Of a DNA stretch of 64,000 nucleotides, positions 9,137 through 19,011 are shown piece after piece (position 1 is the first letter of the stretch; every line of letters begins with the position of its first letter). Made by a program: the position numbers and the translations under genes. The notes beneath the pieces are model-generated. The model saw only the letters and a program-made list of their open reading frames with translations, was not told where the DNA came from and ran no database searches. Source of the DNA: Chromatiales bacterium (GTDB lineage: Bacteria > Pseudomonadota > Gammaproteobacteria > Chromatiales > Chromatiaceae); NCBI GenBank assembly GCA_028284585.1, contig JANQRK010000110.1, positions 62,001 to 126,000 on the forward strand, written 5' to 3'.

Positions 9137-9362
9137 AACTTTTTCCTCTTCGGTTAAACATCGGGCTTACTTGCCGTCTGCCTCGCACGAAGCGGGTAGA
9201 TGGCGTTTGATGCGCGCCGGCCAGTGGCTAATCGCCCCAGGCCCTCACGCGCCCTCCTCGGTTGCCATCCGGCCGCCCAATGCCCAGCTAGATGGAACCG
9301 AAGATGTACTTGCCAAGGCTGGTCCCAGCGCGGTTGTTGACTGTTCCGGGACCTAACCTTGC
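9137..9362 (-). other. pufC-pufB intergenic spacer
   Basis: This 226-base spacer is inside the puf operon. It is GC-rich on the minus strand with opposing GGCGCG/CGGCGCG blocks that could fold, as expected for an mRNA-stability region between reaction-centre and antenna genes. I could not define one clean stem-loop. Confidence 0.3.
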
Positions 9363-10427
9363 TCACTCAGCCGCTGCCGATCCGGGCGCCGCTTCTCCTG
9401 TTTCAGCTTTCGCAGCACCGGAGCGTTTTGCCAAGTTCGGATAGTCCTTGAGCATGTTCGCCCCAAACAGCGGCCGATAGACGCCCTGGTGGCAGGTCTT
9501 GCAGCTGACCTTCAACGGATCGCCAAGCGGGCCTTTCCGCGTATCCGGTAGAATTCCGGCTACCGGTTCGATGAACTGATTGTTCATCTCGCGCACCATC
9601 CGAATAGCATGCCAGGCCTTGGTCCGCTCCGGCGGGCTCTGGTCCCAAGCGAAGAAGGAACGCGAATTGTGGCAATGCGTGCAGTTCACACCCAGCGAAT
9701 CGGAGATATGCATCATCAGTGCATAGGTCCGCTCGGTCTGCTTCAACGACTTACGGTTGCCCTGGGGTAGCGCGGTCAGCGGAATGATCCGAATGTCGTT
9801 GGCCTCATCCAGGAACGGCGTTAGCGGGTCGTATGGTAGCGACGTGTAACCGACTGTCGGCGAGCGGGTGTTCTGGCCGGTCGGTGCCAAACCAGCCACC
9901 ATCGCCGGCCCGGCATCCTTAGTAAAGGTGTACTCAGGCACATGCTTGCCACGGTGGCAGGTGTAGCAGGTAACGCCGGTATCACCCACATGGGCTTGCC
10001 AGTCCTCGTTCGCCCGCTGGGTCATCGCCAGCATGACACGCGAGATCTGCTTCGTGTACAGGCTATCGTCGGCGAAATCCGCCGGGACATGGCAGTAGTT
10101 ACAGCCCTCTTCCGGCGCGACCCAAGAGGTCATAGCCACCATCAGGCGAGTAAATTCACCGACGCTTAGGTCGCCAAGGATCTGCAAGTTCTTGTAGACC
10201 TGGGACGCCTTAGGCCCGTCTGAGGGCACCGGCGGGGTCGGTTCCGGTGGGATGTTGGCCTGGAGCTTTCTATCGACAATCCGTGGGTTGTAAACACCTT
10301 CCATAGCCAGGCCACGATAGCCGCGTTGCACCGTATCGTGCCCTGGACGCTCGCACCCTGCGACAAAGACCGCCCCCAAGACGATCGTCACTATCAACGA
10401 CCGCCCTTTAAGAGTAAATAGGTTCAT
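9363..10427 (-). CDS. pufC: Tetraheme cytochrome c subunit of the reaction centre
   Basis: PufC re-reduces the photo-oxidised special pair, taking electrons from soluble carriers such as HiPIP. The 354-residue protein has a lipoprotein signal peptide with lipobox VAGC (Cys25) and four CxxCH heme sites at residues 109, 154, 249 and 309, each in the family's arrangement, with Met-rich spacers providing axial ligands. The ATG at 10427 overlaps the pufM stop (ATGA); a longer in-frame extension to 10595 is only antisense-like shadow of pufM coding. The Ala/Glu-rich C-terminus is typical. It lies between pufM and pufB. Confidence 0.96.
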   Translation of the reverse strand: MNLFTLKGRSLIVTIVLGAVFVAGCERPGHDTVQRGYRGLAMEGVYNPRIVDRKLQANIPPEPTPPVPSDGPKASQVYKNLQILGDLSVGEFTRLMVAMTSWVAPEEGCNYCHVPADFADDSLYTKQISRVMLAMTQRANEDWQAHVGDTGVTCYTCHRGKHVPEYTFTKDAGPAMVAGLAPTGQNTRSPTVGYTSLPYDPLTPFLDEANDIRIIPLTALPQGNRKSLKQTERTYALMMHISDSLGVNCTHCHNSRSFFAWDQSPPERTKAWHAIRMVREMNNQFIEPVAGILPDTRKGPLGDPLKVSCKTCHQGVYRPLFGANMLKDYPNLAKRSGAAKAETGEAAPGSAAAE

Positions 10428-11404
10428 TGTCCTGCTCCTCCCATCAAGGCCGGGTCTGCGACCGGAGTAACATTGATATCCGGATAGGCAGGTGCGACGC
10501 CGTGTTTCACAGCCCACAGATACCAATTGTCGACGACCGTGCCGCTCAGAATGATGCCGATGCCACCTGTGATGACACAGAGCACTGCAAACCACCAGGC
10601 CCAGCGGTGAATCGATTCCATCGTGGCGTTGAAACCCATGGTCCAGCGCCAGAACAGTGCGGCGCGCTCCGATGCGGTACCACGGTCAGTGATCTGGTCG
10701 ATCTCTCGATCACCGCCATACCGGCTGACCGCCAACACGGTACCGCCATGCATCGCGAACAACAGTGCCGAACCATAGAGGAATGCAATCGACAGCATGT
10801 GGAAGGGGTTGTAGTAAAGATTGCCGTAGCGAATCGAGAACGCCGCAGTCCAATCCAGGTGCGGAAAGATCCCAAACGGCACCGCTTCTGCCCAGCTGCC
10901 CATCATGACCGGCCGAATCAGCCCGCACGCCAAGTACAGGAAGATAGCGGAAGCAAAGGCCCAGGCGATGTGCGTCCCTAAACCGAGCGCGCGGGCCCTG
11001 AGGTAGGTACGTAACCACCACAAGAATATCGAGGTCGTCAAAAAGAACCCAGCCATCAGCCACCAGCCACCATCATGCAATGGCGGAATGCTCAAGCCGT
11101 ACTCCGGCGGTGGCGGCTCGAGGGCCAACCAAGGCAACTGACGCACGAACTCGATCGGACTCCAATCGACTTGGGCCGCCATGTTCAGCCCGATAATCTC
11201 AAATGCGACAAGGCCGCAGAGGATCGAAAGCAGGCCAGTGAAGCCAAGATAGATCGGACCTATCTGGGCATCGCCAAGCTTGCCGGCCCAGTAGAAGAAG
11301 AAGCCCTTACCTTGTCGGAAGACATTCCCGTTGCCCAGCGATACGCCCGCCTCTGCAGGTGCACGCACTTGGACCCGAGTAAAGATGTTTTGATATTCAG
11401 GCAT
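10424..11404 (-). CDS. pufM: Reaction centre subunit M
   Basis: PufM is one half of the L/M core that binds the special pair, bacteriopheophytin, QA and the non-haem iron. The 326-residue protein has five transmembrane helices, the special-pair histidine in [10 protein letters not shown], and the iron-ligand [10 protein letters not shown] segment. An extended C-terminus past the last helix, typical of species with PufC, is present. GGGGA sits 7-8 nt before the start; the gene follows pufL by 15 bp and overlaps pufC by four bases. Confidence 0.97.
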   Translation of the reverse strand: MPEYQNIFTRVQVRAPAEAGVSLGNGNVFRQGKGFFFYWAGKLGDAQIGPIYLGFTGLLSILCGLVAFEIIGLNMAAQVDWSPIEFVRQLPWLALEPPPPEYGLSIPPLHDGGWWLMAGFFLTTSIFLWWLRTYLRARALGLGTHIAWAFASAIFLYLACGLIRPVMMGSWAEAVPFGIFPHLDWTAAFSIRYGNLYYNPFHMLSIAFLYGSALLFAMHGGTVLAVSRYGGDREIDQITDRGTASERAALFWRWTMGFNATMESIHRWAWWFAVLCVITGGIGIILSGTVVDNWYLWAVKHGVAPAYPDINVTPVADPALMGGAGQ

Positions 11405-11419
11405 TGATGTTCCCCTTAC

Positions 11420-12244
11420 TCAACCCCAAATGGGCATGTTCAGCCACCAGTTCCACCATTCTGGCCAGCCTCGTGTCCAAAACGGCCCACTGATGACGAT
11501 ACAGACGGCGCTAAAGAAGACGGCAGCCAGGGCCAGAAAGAGTCCCAGGCGATGGATACCGAGGGCACCGATTGAGTAGCCGATGTCGTCACGGAAGAAG
11601 GTATTTTCGTGCTCCGCTGTCTTCACGGGCTGCCCCTTCGCCGGATTGGTACACGACAGAATCAAACCACCATGCAGCGACAACGCCAGTGCCGTGGTGA
11701 AGAAGAAAGTGATCGCAATCATGTGCGCCGGGTTGTAGTGGAAATGCAGGAACTGGTAACCCACGTTGGAAACCCAGTCCAAATGGCTCAGGATGCCGTA
11801 CGGGAAACCATGACCCCAGGCGCCCAAGAGAATCGGACGAATCACTACCAAGGTCACGTACGCGAGTATTGCAAAGGCAAACGCAAAAGGTATGTGTAAG
11901 CCTATACCCAGCTTGCGGGCTATCTCCACTTCGCGCAGTGCCCATGACACAAAGGCGCCGATCGCGCAGATGGTGATGAATTGCCACAGCCCACCCTCTT
12001 TGAGCGGGGCGAATCCAAGTCCGTAACTCAAATCAGGCGGCGCAATATTGATTTGCCATATGTTCCATGTTGGGCCAATGGCCGCGCCATAGATGATCAA
12101 CAAGGTGCCTAACGTGGCAAAAAAGGCCGAAGTGACGCCGAAGAACCCCACATAGAAGGGCCCGATCCAAAAATCGAACAGATCGCCTCCTATCAGTGTT
12201 CCGCCGCGCACGCGGTACTTCCTCTCAAAACTTAGCATCGACAT
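11420..12244 (-). CDS. pufL: Reaction centre subunit L
   Basis: This 274-residue five-helix membrane protein is the L half of the reaction centre core and carries the QB site. It opens with the conserved [21 protein letters not shown] segment. Ligand histidines are visible at 154 (GILSHLDW), 174 (FHYNPAHM) and 191 (SLHGGLIL), one residue off the numbering of Rhodobacter L. GGAGGATAA lies just before the ATG. Upstream is a PufQ-like gene rather than pufBA, which is unusual. Confidence 0.97.
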   Translation of the reverse strand: MSMLSFERKYRVRGGTLIGGDLFDFWIGPFYVGFFGVTSAFFATLGTLLIIYGAAIGPTWNIWQINIAPPDLSYGLGFAPLKEGGLWQFITICAIGAFVSWALREVEIARKLGIGLHIPFAFAFAILAYVTLVVIRPILLGAWGHGFPYGILSHLDWVSNVGYQFLHFHYNPAHMIAITFFFTTALALSLHGGLILSCTNPAKGQPVKTAEHENTFFRDDIGYSIGALGIHRLGLFLALAAVFFSAVCIVISGPFWTRGWPEWWNWWLNMPIWG

Positions 12245-12391
12245 AGTCTTTATCCTCCGGCGGGCGATATCGCTCGCATACCTTTCGCTCTCGCTTTCCC
12301 TGACCGGTACAACTCACGAACACGCCCGGTCCAAATCTGACCCCAGCGTCACCACCCGTTTCGCGCTCCCCGAGCAAGCGTGACTCAGGCA

Positions 12392-12631
12392 CTAACGCAT
12401 AAATACAAACGGCACCACCGTGTAAGCCGCACGTTTGGCTTCGTCGAAAACCGACTCGTTGGCGTCTACAGTCGAGGCCAGCGGGCGCCAAGCGCGTGGC
12501 AGCAAGCGACTGAACAACGCGATTACAATGAACACGGCGAATGTCGCGCGATACATCCTTTGAAACGCCTTTCTGTCGTCGTCCACTGGCTCGGCAAAAG
12601 AACCTCGGTGGTAGGTGTCTTTAAGCATCAT
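12392..12631 (-). CDS. Small membrane protein, PufQ-like
   Basis: This 79-residue protein has one hydrophobic segment (about residues 30-45, ATFAVFIVIALF) and ends in FDEAKRAAYTVVPFVFM. That pattern matches the shape of PufQ, a short single-helix protein whose C-terminus reads roughly EA..ITP.IF and which is encoded just before the puf structural genes and affects bacteriochlorophyll precursor flow. Position between bchZ and pufL fits. GGGAGAG lies 7-8 nt before the double ATG. The match is by pattern and context, not by strong identity. Confidence 0.55.
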   Translation of the reverse strand: MMLKDTYHRGSFAEPVDDDRKAFQRMYRATFAVFIVIALFSRLLPRAWRPLASTVDANESVFDEAKRAAYTVVPFVFMR

Positions 12632-12779
12632 TGTTGGCTCTCCCGATTCATGTACTTAATCAAGTCACAAGGCACATAGCTGCCAAGTGCCAGCTTCATT
12701 TCTATCGATCCATAGGCCAGTGGCTCCGCTTAACAAGGCAGGGCCAGCTCACTGCAAATCACTGCGTACCCGGCCCGGA

Positions 12780-14237
12780 TCACGCGGCACCTCCCGCCGC
12801 CAAATTCTCCCGGGCCTGCACAACATGGTCTTTGGTGACCACGTCATTGCCAGCGCCGCGCGCCGAGCGCTCCGCGGCATCGCGCAGCCGCTTCGCTGTC
12901 GAGATCCGGACCAAGACCGGCGCCGATTCGACGAGCTCATCAAGTGCCTCCTGTGCATCACCTTCCCAGGCCAGTTCGCGATGCAGACGCGCCGGCGTCG
13001 CGGCGGCCTGATCCAACTCCGTTCCGAGTGGCAAGATGTTGAACAGCGCGTCGAACAGCGCGTTACAAACCTCTTGAATCAGATAAGTCGCACCGGCATA
13101 CCCCATGAAAGGCGTCCCGGTATGGCGCCGAATGATCGTGCCCGGTAGGGACGCCGGGATATAGACCGCACGCGAGCCCATCTCCGAGAGATACATCCTC
13201 TCGTTGTAACTACCAAACATGATCAACGGCGTCTTTTCTCGCACCGCTTGACGGATGGCCTCGTTGTCCGGCTTGACACCGGGCTTGCGGGCAAACGCGA
13301 AGGTGCAAGGCAAACCCATCTCTTCCTCTAGGAAGTGCTGCACACCCCGCGTATAGGTCTCGTTGGCAGCGATAGCGAAACTCGCCGTGCCGAAAAAGTC
13401 CTGTGTGACCGAGCGCCACAGATCCCACACGGGTTTGATCGTGGTGAACTTCTCGCGCTCGATGAAAGGCGCGGGATCGAGCTCGAGCAACTCGCCAAGG
13501 GCCTCCAAGAATTTGGTGGTACTGTGCAGGCCGATCGGTGCCTGCAGATAGGGTTTGTCCAGCGCCTCGCACAACATGCGGCCGAACTCCCGATACATGC
13601 AGACATTCACATCCGCATCAGCCAGCTTCGGCACATCCTCTAAATGGCTGCCCAGGGGAAAGACCATGTTGACTTCGGCGCCTATCCCCTCGATCAGCCG
13701 CCGGATCTCAGCCAAGTCCGACCAGGTATTAAAGTGACCGTATATTGGTCCAATGATGTTGACCCGAGGTTTGTCACCCGGCTGGCGGGCCGCTCGCTTG
13801 CGTTTTTTTGCGAGTTTTTGGCCGTACTGCGTCCATAACCAGTACATGGCACGATTGGCACTCTGCCACTGGTCCTCATCGATGGTCCGCGGCAAAAAGC
13901 GCTCGATGTTGGTGTCCTCTGGCGTGACACCGCCACCGATCATCTCCGCGATCGAACCGGTGACCACGACGCTGGGCAGATGCGGGTCCAACGAGTGATG
14001 GGCACGCCGCATGGCACCTTCTGTTCCATGCTGGCCCAGTTCCTCCTCACCCAATCCCGTTACCACAACCGGCAGCTCATGCGGCGGCAAGGCATCCGTG
14101 TAGTGCAGGACCGAGGTCACCGGGAGGTTTTCGCAACCGACGGGACCGTCGATGATCACCTGCAAGCCCTTGATCGCGGTGAACACGTACACCGAACCCC
14201 AATAGCCACCCGCGCGATCGTGATCCAGTACCAACAT
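12780..14237 (-). CDS. bchZ: Chlorophyllide a reductase subunit Z
   Basis: BchY and BchZ form the NifDK-like catalytic component of chlorophyllide a reductase, which reduces ring B (C7-C8) using electrons from BchX, making the bacteriochlorin. The 485-residue product begins [20 protein letters not shown] and carries [10 protein letters not shown] with a cluster-ligand cysteine, standard BchZ features. The ATG overlaps the bchY stop by one base. Confidence 0.96.
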   Translation of the reverse strand: MLVLDHDRAGGYWGSVYVFTAIKGLQVIIDGPVGCENLPVTSVLHYTDALPPHELPVVVTGLGEEELGQHGTEGAMRRAHHSLDPHLPSVVVTGSIAEMIGGGVTPEDTNIERFLPRTIDEDQWQSANRAMYWLWTQYGQKLAKKRKRAARQPGDKPRVNIIGPIYGHFNTWSDLAEIRRLIEGIGAEVNMVFPLGSHLEDVPKLADADVNVCMYREFGRMLCEALDKPYLQAPIGLHSTTKFLEALGELLELDPAPFIEREKFTTIKPVWDLWRSVTQDFFGTASFAIAANETYTRGVQHFLEEEMGLPCTFAFARKPGVKPDNEAIRQAVREKTPLIMFGSYNERMYLSEMGSRAVYIPASLPGTIIRRHTGTPFMGYAGATYLIQEVCNALFDALFNILPLGTELDQAAATPARLHRELAWEGDAQEALDELVESAPVLVRISTAKRLRDAAERSARGAGNDVVTKDHVVQARENLAAGGAA

Positions 14238-15787
14238 CAGATCATCTCCTGGGCCTTGCGTGCTTTCGCCTTACGCTCGGCCTGCTTCTTCTGGCGTGCA
14301 CGAAACTCAACGTGCTCGACTGGAATGCCTTCCCAAACCCCGGCCTTGTCATCCTTGCCGACACCCTCGAAAAAGTCGCGCATGCGATCGAAGCGATCTC
14401 TGCTAGCGAGTGCAGCATTGATCACGTCAGCAATCGACCCAGCGCCGGCCGGGCCCATAATCGGACGGGCAGAGATCAAGTTAGTGAAATACAGCGAGGG
14501 GATGGCACGCTCCTTGGCCTTCTGCACGACCGGCGTTGTACCAATCGCGAGGTCTGGCTGGAACTCGTCCATCGCCGCGATGTCTTGTTCGAGCGAGGCC
14601 CGGTAGCGAACCTGCACACCTTTGGCCTCGAGCCATTCGCGATCTGCGTCGGACCACGCCGTGCGCCCACAGGCCGTGCCCACATAGCGCACATCGGCAC
14701 CACTCTCGACCAACAGGCGAGCGACCAGCAACTCTGATCCCTCATAGCCCGACAGTGTGATCCGGGCATCGATCGGGGCCGCAGCAATCGCCGCCTTGAC
14801 CCCGGGCAAGATCGCATTGCTCGCCTGGTCGATCTTGGCCTTGTCGACGTCACATGCCCGGCCAATCGTCTCCAGCCAAGCCGCAGTTCCTTCGTACCCG
14901 ACAGGCGCTGACCCGACGCAAGGCCTACCGGCTGCCTCGAACTCACGCAGCGATGCGGTATAAAACGGATGGATAGCCGCAACCGCCTTACAGTCGAGAG
15001 CGGCATACAATTCGCGCCACTCTCGGGTCGGGACCGCCGGCCCAGCCGATAGCCCGAGCGGTTCCAGCAAGCGACCGATGACGACCGCGTCCCCTGGAAA
15101 TATCTCGCCAAGCAAGGTCACCGTGGGCTTGTCGCTGCGGCCGCCTTGCGGCGTCTGCACCGGGCCAAGTTCTGCCTCGGTGCGCGCATAGTTCAGCATG
15201 GCTCCAGCCAATACATCCTTGGCTTCCGCGTGCGTCGGCACGCCAAACCCCGGGACATCGATCCCGATGATGCGCACACCATTGATCTCCTTGGGCAGCA
15301 GGTCTAGCGGAACACCAGAGGCGGTGGGCACACAGAGGTTGATGATCACCACCGCATCGTTCTTCTCGGGGTCGGCCAGCTTGAACACCGCCTCGCGGAT
15401 GTCTTCAAACAGCTTTCCAGTGACCAAGGTCTCGGAATCAAACGGCACATAGCCGACCGTGCGCCGCGCACCATAGAAGTGCGAGGTGAAGGTAAGACCA
15501 TAGACACAACACGCTGACCCACTGAGCACCGTTGCTGTCCGCCGCATTCGCAGGCCGACACGCAGCGAACCAAAGGCCGGGCACATGCTCTGCGGTTGAT
15601 CATGTGGGCCCGTCGGATAATCGGCGGCGTACCGATCAAGCACTTCGCTCTTTCCGGCCGCGTTCGCGGCCCGCGTCATTTCTGCCGCACCACCATGGCA
15701 GGAAACGCCACCCCCAACGGCCTCAGCAGCCGCCGCATCCGGTGCAACAGCGACAGCATCGTCGCTTGGGGTCTTAGACGCTGTCAT
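14237..15787 (-). CDS. bchY: Chlorophyllide a reductase subunit Y
   Basis: The 516-residue NifD-like subunit pairs with BchZ. It shows [32 protein letters not shown] (read in two parts: the first holds a cluster cysteine, the second the SACCVYG motif) and [18 protein letters not shown], both typical of BchY. The N-terminal ~45 residues are Ala/Gly-rich and variable in the family. The start overlaps the end of bchX by 14 bases, so the genes are coupled. Confidence 0.95.
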   Translation of the reverse strand: MTASKTPSDDAVAVAPDAAAAEAVGGGVSCHGGAAEMTRAANAAGKSEVLDRYAADYPTGPHDQPQSMCPAFGSLRVGLRMRRTATVLSGSACCVYGLTFTSHFYGARRTVGYVPFDSETLVTGKLFEDIREAVFKLADPEKNDAVVIINLCVPTASGVPLDLLPKEINGVRIIGIDVPGFGVPTHAEAKDVLAGAMLNYARTEAELGPVQTPQGGRSDKPTVTLLGEIFPGDAVVIGRLLEPLGLSAGPAVPTREWRELYAALDCKAVAAIHPFYTASLREFEAAGRPCVGSAPVGYEGTAAWLETIGRACDVDKAKIDQASNAILPGVKAAIAAAPIDARITLSGYEGSELLVARLLVESGADVRYVGTACGRTAWSDADREWLEAKGVQVRYRASLEQDIAAMDEFQPDLAIGTTPVVQKAKERAIPSLYFTNLISARPIMGPAGAGSIADVINAALASRDRFDRMRDFFEGVGKDDKAGVWEGIPVEHVEFRARQKKQAERKAKARKAQEMI

Positions 15788-16796
15788 AGATCACCTCGAG
15801 CGACGGCTTGACCTCGGCAGCCTTGCCGCACATGTCCTCCACTGTCGCCGGATTCAGCACCACATTGCGCCCCACCACATCGCCCTGGAACAGGTCGAGC
15901 AGGCCATCCTGGGTCAGTGGGGTGGGCTTGTGCGGTGGAGACTCGGCAACATTGGTCGCCAACTCCGCAAACAGCGGCCCCCATTCACCCTCCGGATAAC
16001 CGATGATGTCGTAGTTGGCGCTCTTACGGCGGATGTCGTCGTGTGCCGGGATCGCAGCGAGTTCAGGGATACCCACCTGCTTGCAGAAGGCCTTCGCCTC
16101 GCCGGTACCGTCGTCTTTGTTGATGACCATGCCGGCGACACCGACGTTGCCACCCAGCCGGCGGAAGTACTCAACGGCTGAACACACATTGTTCGCAACG
16201 TACAGCGACTGCAGATCATTCGATGCGACGACGATGACCTTCTGGCACATGTCGCGCGCAATCGGTAGGCCGAAGCCACCGCAGACTACGTCACCGAGGA
16301 AATCGAGCAGCACATAGTCGAAGTCCCAGTCATGGAAACCGAGCTTCTCTAGCGTCTCGAAGCCATGGATGATGCCGCGACCGCCACAACCGCGCCCTAC
16401 CTCCGGGCCGCCGAGCTCCATCGCGTAGACACCGTCGCGCTTGAAGCAAACGTCGCCGACCTGTACCGCGTCACCGGCCAGTTTCTTCTTCGACGCCGTC
16501 TCGATAATCGTGGGGCACGCCTTGCCGCCGAACAACAGCGAAGTGGTGTCGCTCTTTGGGTCACAACCAATCAGCAGTACCTTCTTACCTTGCTGCGCCA
16601 TCATGTACGACAGGTTGGCGAGCGTGAAACTCTTACCGATTCCGCCCTTGCCATAGATCGCTATGATCTGGGTCTTGGCCGCCGCGGGCGATTTGGCCAG
16701 TCCGCTAGCATCGATCGCGACCTCCGCGGCCGATGAACTTTTTGGCTGCTTGGCTTTTACTTCCGCCGAGGTGGTAGTCGCTTGCGGGTTCGTCAT
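15774..16796 (-). CDS. bchX: Chlorophyllide a reductase iron protein BchX
   Basis: BchX is the NifH-like ATPase dimer that delivers electrons to BchYZ. The 340-residue protein has the P-loop GKGGIGKS (residues 49-56), switch and cluster motifs including GRGCGGRGII and VVCGGFGLP, with the two [4Fe-4S] ligand cysteines. An Ala/Lys-rich N-terminal extension of about 40 residues precedes the P-loop, as usual for BchX. Its ATG overlaps the bchC stop by four bases. Confidence 0.96.
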   Translation of the reverse strand: MTNPQATTTSAEVKAKQPKSSSAAEVAIDASGLAKSPAAAKTQIIAIYGKGGIGKSFTLANLSYMMAQQGKKVLLIGCDPKSDTTSLLFGGKACPTIIETASKKKLAGDAVQVGDVCFKRDGVYAMELGGPEVGRGCGGRGIIHGFETLEKLGFHDWDFDYVLLDFLGDVVCGGFGLPIARDMCQKVIVVASNDLQSLYVANNVCSAVEYFRRLGGNVGVAGMVINKDDGTGEAKAFCKQVGIPELAAIPAHDDIRRKSANYDIIGYPEGEWGPLFAELATNVAESPPHKPTPLTQDGLLDLFQGDVVGRNVVLNPATVEDMCGKAAEVKPSLEVIYDSV

Positions 16797-17743
16797 TGGC
16801 AGGATCTCCAGTCGAGTATCATTTTTAGGCAGTTAGAATCTTCAAACGCGGTGCGGTAAGCGGAAGCCGCCTGACTGGCGTCTACGCAGTGGGTAATCAG
16901 GCCGTCCAACGACAACCGACCCGAACGTACCAAGGTCATCACTTGGGTCATGTCTTCCGGCTGCCATTCTGCAGCCACCTGTAAGCGCGCCTCGCGCATG
17001 AAGGCCGGCGGGAAAGTGAAGCTGAGCGCTTGCTCGTAAAATCCGGCGAGAACAATCTGGCCACCGCGCGCAAGGCGTGCGATCAGGCTATCGAGGATGC
17101 CGGCATCGCCACTGACGTCGCAGATCACCCGGTAGTCGGAGCGTCCGTCGTCGGCTGGATCGATCACCGCATAACCCTGCTCGGCGGTGCGCCGGGCCGG
17201 ATTTGTCTCCCACACTCTGGGCGAGGGACCATCGAGCGCCACGACCAAACGCGCAATCAAACGGCCAAGTACGCCATGGCCAACAATCAACTCCGGCAGC
17301 ACAAGGCGTCCCGATACTGCTAGGGCGTGATAAGCGGTCCCGGCCAACGCCAGCAGAACACCTTCTTCGGCCAGTGTGTCGCCGATCGGTATTAGGCGCT
17401 CGGCCGGCGCGACCACCCGCGCTGCGGCGCCACCAAATAGGCCGCGCACATTACTGAAGCCACGCGATCCCGGGACGAAGACCCGATCGCCTTGATACAA
17501 CCCGCTAGCCTCCCCGGCGCTGACCACGCGGCCGATGGATTCATAGCCCGGCACCAGGGGATAGCCCATGCCCGGAAAAGGCGGCATCCGCCCTTGCCAG
17601 AGCAAACGTTCGGTCCCTGTGCTAATGCCGCTCCATTCGATATCGATCACGCAGTCGGCATCACCTGGCGAGGCCAGGGTCACCTGACTCAAGGCAAGCT
17701 GCTTGGGTTGTTCGAAGACCACAGCGGTCGTTTCGAGACTCAC
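16793..17743 (-). CDS. bchC: 3-hydroxyethyl bacteriochlorophyllide a dehydrogenase BchC
   Basis: BchC oxidises the 3-hydroxyethyl group to the 3-acetyl group of bacteriochlorophyllide a. The 316-residue product belongs to the medium-chain dehydrogenase fold: SGISTGTERLLWQGRMP near residue 36, GYPLVPGYESIGRVV, and a Rossmann segment with IVGHGVLGRLIARL. It opens the bchCXYZ-puf transcription unit; a tandem TGT-N12-ACA operator and a -35/-10 pair lie just upstream (17797-17840). Confidence 0.95.
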   Translation of the reverse strand: MSLETTAVVFEQPKQLALSQVTLASPGDADCVIDIEWSGISTGTERLLWQGRMPPFPGMGYPLVPGYESIGRVVSAGEASGLYQGDRVFVPGSRGFSNVRGLFGGAAARVVAPAERLIPIGDTLAEEGVLLALAGTAYHALAVSGRLVLPELIVGHGVLGRLIARLVVALDGPSPRVWETNPARRTAEQGYAVIDPADDGRSDYRVICDVSGDAGILDSLIARLARGGQIVLAGFYEQALSFTFPPAFMREARLQVAAEWQPEDMTQVMTLVRSGRLSLDGLITHCVDASQAASAYRTAFEDSNCLKMILDWRSCQ

Positions 17744-17796
17744 TAGCGATGCTCCTCGGCATGCATTGGGCTGGTCAGAAAACCGGCCCTATCATG

Positions 17797-17840
17797 TGTC
17801 AGTTTAATTTGACTCTCTTGAATGTCAACTTTTGATGACA
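17797..17840 (-). promoter_or_regulatory. bchC promoter with tandem CrtJ/PpsR-type palindromes
   Basis: Two palindromes lie 8 bp apart: TGT-N12-ACT at 17797-17814 (one mismatch) and a perfect TGT-N12-ACA at 17823-17840. On the minus strand the second contains TTGACA (17828-17823) as a -35, and 16 bp on, TAAACT (17806-17801) as a -10 inside the first. This is the layout known from CrtJ/PpsR-repressed bchC promoters, where two sites 8 bp apart cover -35 and -10. Predicted start of transcription is near 17794, about 50 nt before bchC. The repressor gene itself is not in the window. Confidence 0.8.
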
Positions 17841-17846
17841 TCAAAA

Positions 17847-19004
17847 CTAGCCATTTTTCGCGACGATCAACCGAACCATCAGTGGCCGCCGCGTCTTGAC
17901 CTCCTGGCAGTCGCTGAAGCCGGCTTGCTCCAACATCTGGCAAAGTTCTTGCTTCGTGCGTGGGCGACCACTGCCCATGGCCAGTAAATAGAAACCGAAA
18001 TAGGCCTCACCCACGGGTTCGGCGCCCGGTGTGTCGGCCATGGGCTCGGCGATCAACAGGGTCCCGCCGGGGCGCAAGAAGCTGCGCGCCTTCTCAAGAA
18101 TCTTGGCTGCCTGGGGGTCATCGTGGTCGTGCACGACACGCACCAGGGATACGAAGTCCTGATCAGGGGGCATAGAACTCGCGAACAAATCGCCACCGAT
18201 TGCTCGCAGGCGCGGCCCTAGCCCTAGCTTCTGAAAGCGCTCATTGGCCCGATCAGCCACGGCGGGTAAATCGAATAAGGCCACTTGCAGCTGTGGCCAG
18301 CGGGTCGCCGCGGCGGCCGCGAATGCCCCTTCACCACCGGCCAAGTCGAGCAAACGAACCTCACCCGACAACGGATAAGCATCCAGGACGTCGCCCGCAA
18401 TGAACCCTTGGGACTCCGCCATCAGTTCGCTGTATTCGCGCACTTGGTCAGCACTTAGCTGATCGGGACGGTCAGTAGCGGCATACGGCCAGTAGCTCGA
18501 CAGACAGGTATCACTCCGTCCCCGCAGCAAGGCGAGCGGATCCGCCAAGTCGGCATAAAGTTGCGTGTGATGCTGGATCATCGCCCCGATGCCCGGATTG
18601 CCGAGCATTGCGGCACCTAGCTCGCCGAGCCCATACAAGTCGCCTTCGCGACGCTGCACCAGGCGCAGGGTCTCGGCGGCGCGCAGCAAGCGCTGCATAC
18701 CAGCAAGGGGTAACTCGGCATCCGCGGCGAGGTCCGCCGCACTTCGTGAACCCCCAGCCAGAGTGTCGAACAGGCGCAATTGCACACAAGCCAGCAGGAC
18801 CTGCGAGTAGACAAAGCCCGCAGTAATGTCGAACAGCTCGCGCGCCTTGCGATGGGCGATGCGCCGGGTCAGCGGAAACCGTGCGGCCCAACGCTGAAAG
18901 CGGCCGTCGGCCAAAAGCCGATTGCGTAGATCCTGCCAACGTGCCGCCAGACTAAACTGCGGCATAGTGGGCCTACCGCCCGAGGCCAGCTCGCGGTATG
19001 ACAC
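17847..19004 (-). CDS. crtF: Hydroxyneurosporene/demethylspheroidene O-methyltransferase CrtF
   Basis: CrtF methylates the tertiary hydroxyl made by CrtC, giving the methoxy groups of spirilloxanthin-type carotenoids. The 385-residue protein has an N-terminal dimerisation domain (FDITAGFVYSQVLLACVQL), the SAM motif LLDLAGGEGAFA and SLVRVVHDHDD near the catalytic region, as in plant-type O-methyltransferases. It lies 7 bp after crtE and before the bchC promoter, the usual crtEF-bchCXYZ order. Confidence 0.93.
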   Translation of the reverse strand: MSYRELASGGRPTMPQFSLAARWQDLRNRLLADGRFQRWAARFPLTRRIAHRKARELFDITAGFVYSQVLLACVQLRLFDTLAGGSRSAADLAADAELPLAGMQRLLRAAETLRLVQRREGDLYGLGELGAAMLGNPGIGAMIQHHTQLYADLADPLALLRGRSDTCLSSYWPYAATDRPDQLSADQVREYSELMAESQGFIAGDVLDAYPLSGEVRLLDLAGGEGAFAAAAATRWPQLQVALFDLPAVADRANERFQKLGLGPRLRAIGGDLFASSMPPDQDFVSLVRVVHDHDDPQAAKILEKARSFLRPGGTLLIAEPMADTPGAEPVGEAYFGFYLLAMGSGRPRTKQELCQMLEQAGFSDCQEVKTRRPLMVRLIVAKNG

Positions 19005-19011
19005 CTCCGTG

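Noticed and set aside
10428-10595. 56-codon N-terminal extension of pufC
   Set aside because: It is pufM coding read in another frame; the lipoprotein signal peptide begins at ATG 10427.
12225-12491. Minus-strand 88-codon frame overlapping pufL and the PufQ-like gene
   Set aside because: It overlaps both neighbours in another frame, has an Arg-rich shadow composition and no motif.
12642-12665. TGT-N13-ACA-like sequence before the PufQ-like gene
   Set aside because: Spacing is 13, not 12, and there is no second site, so I do not call it a CrtJ/PpsR site.
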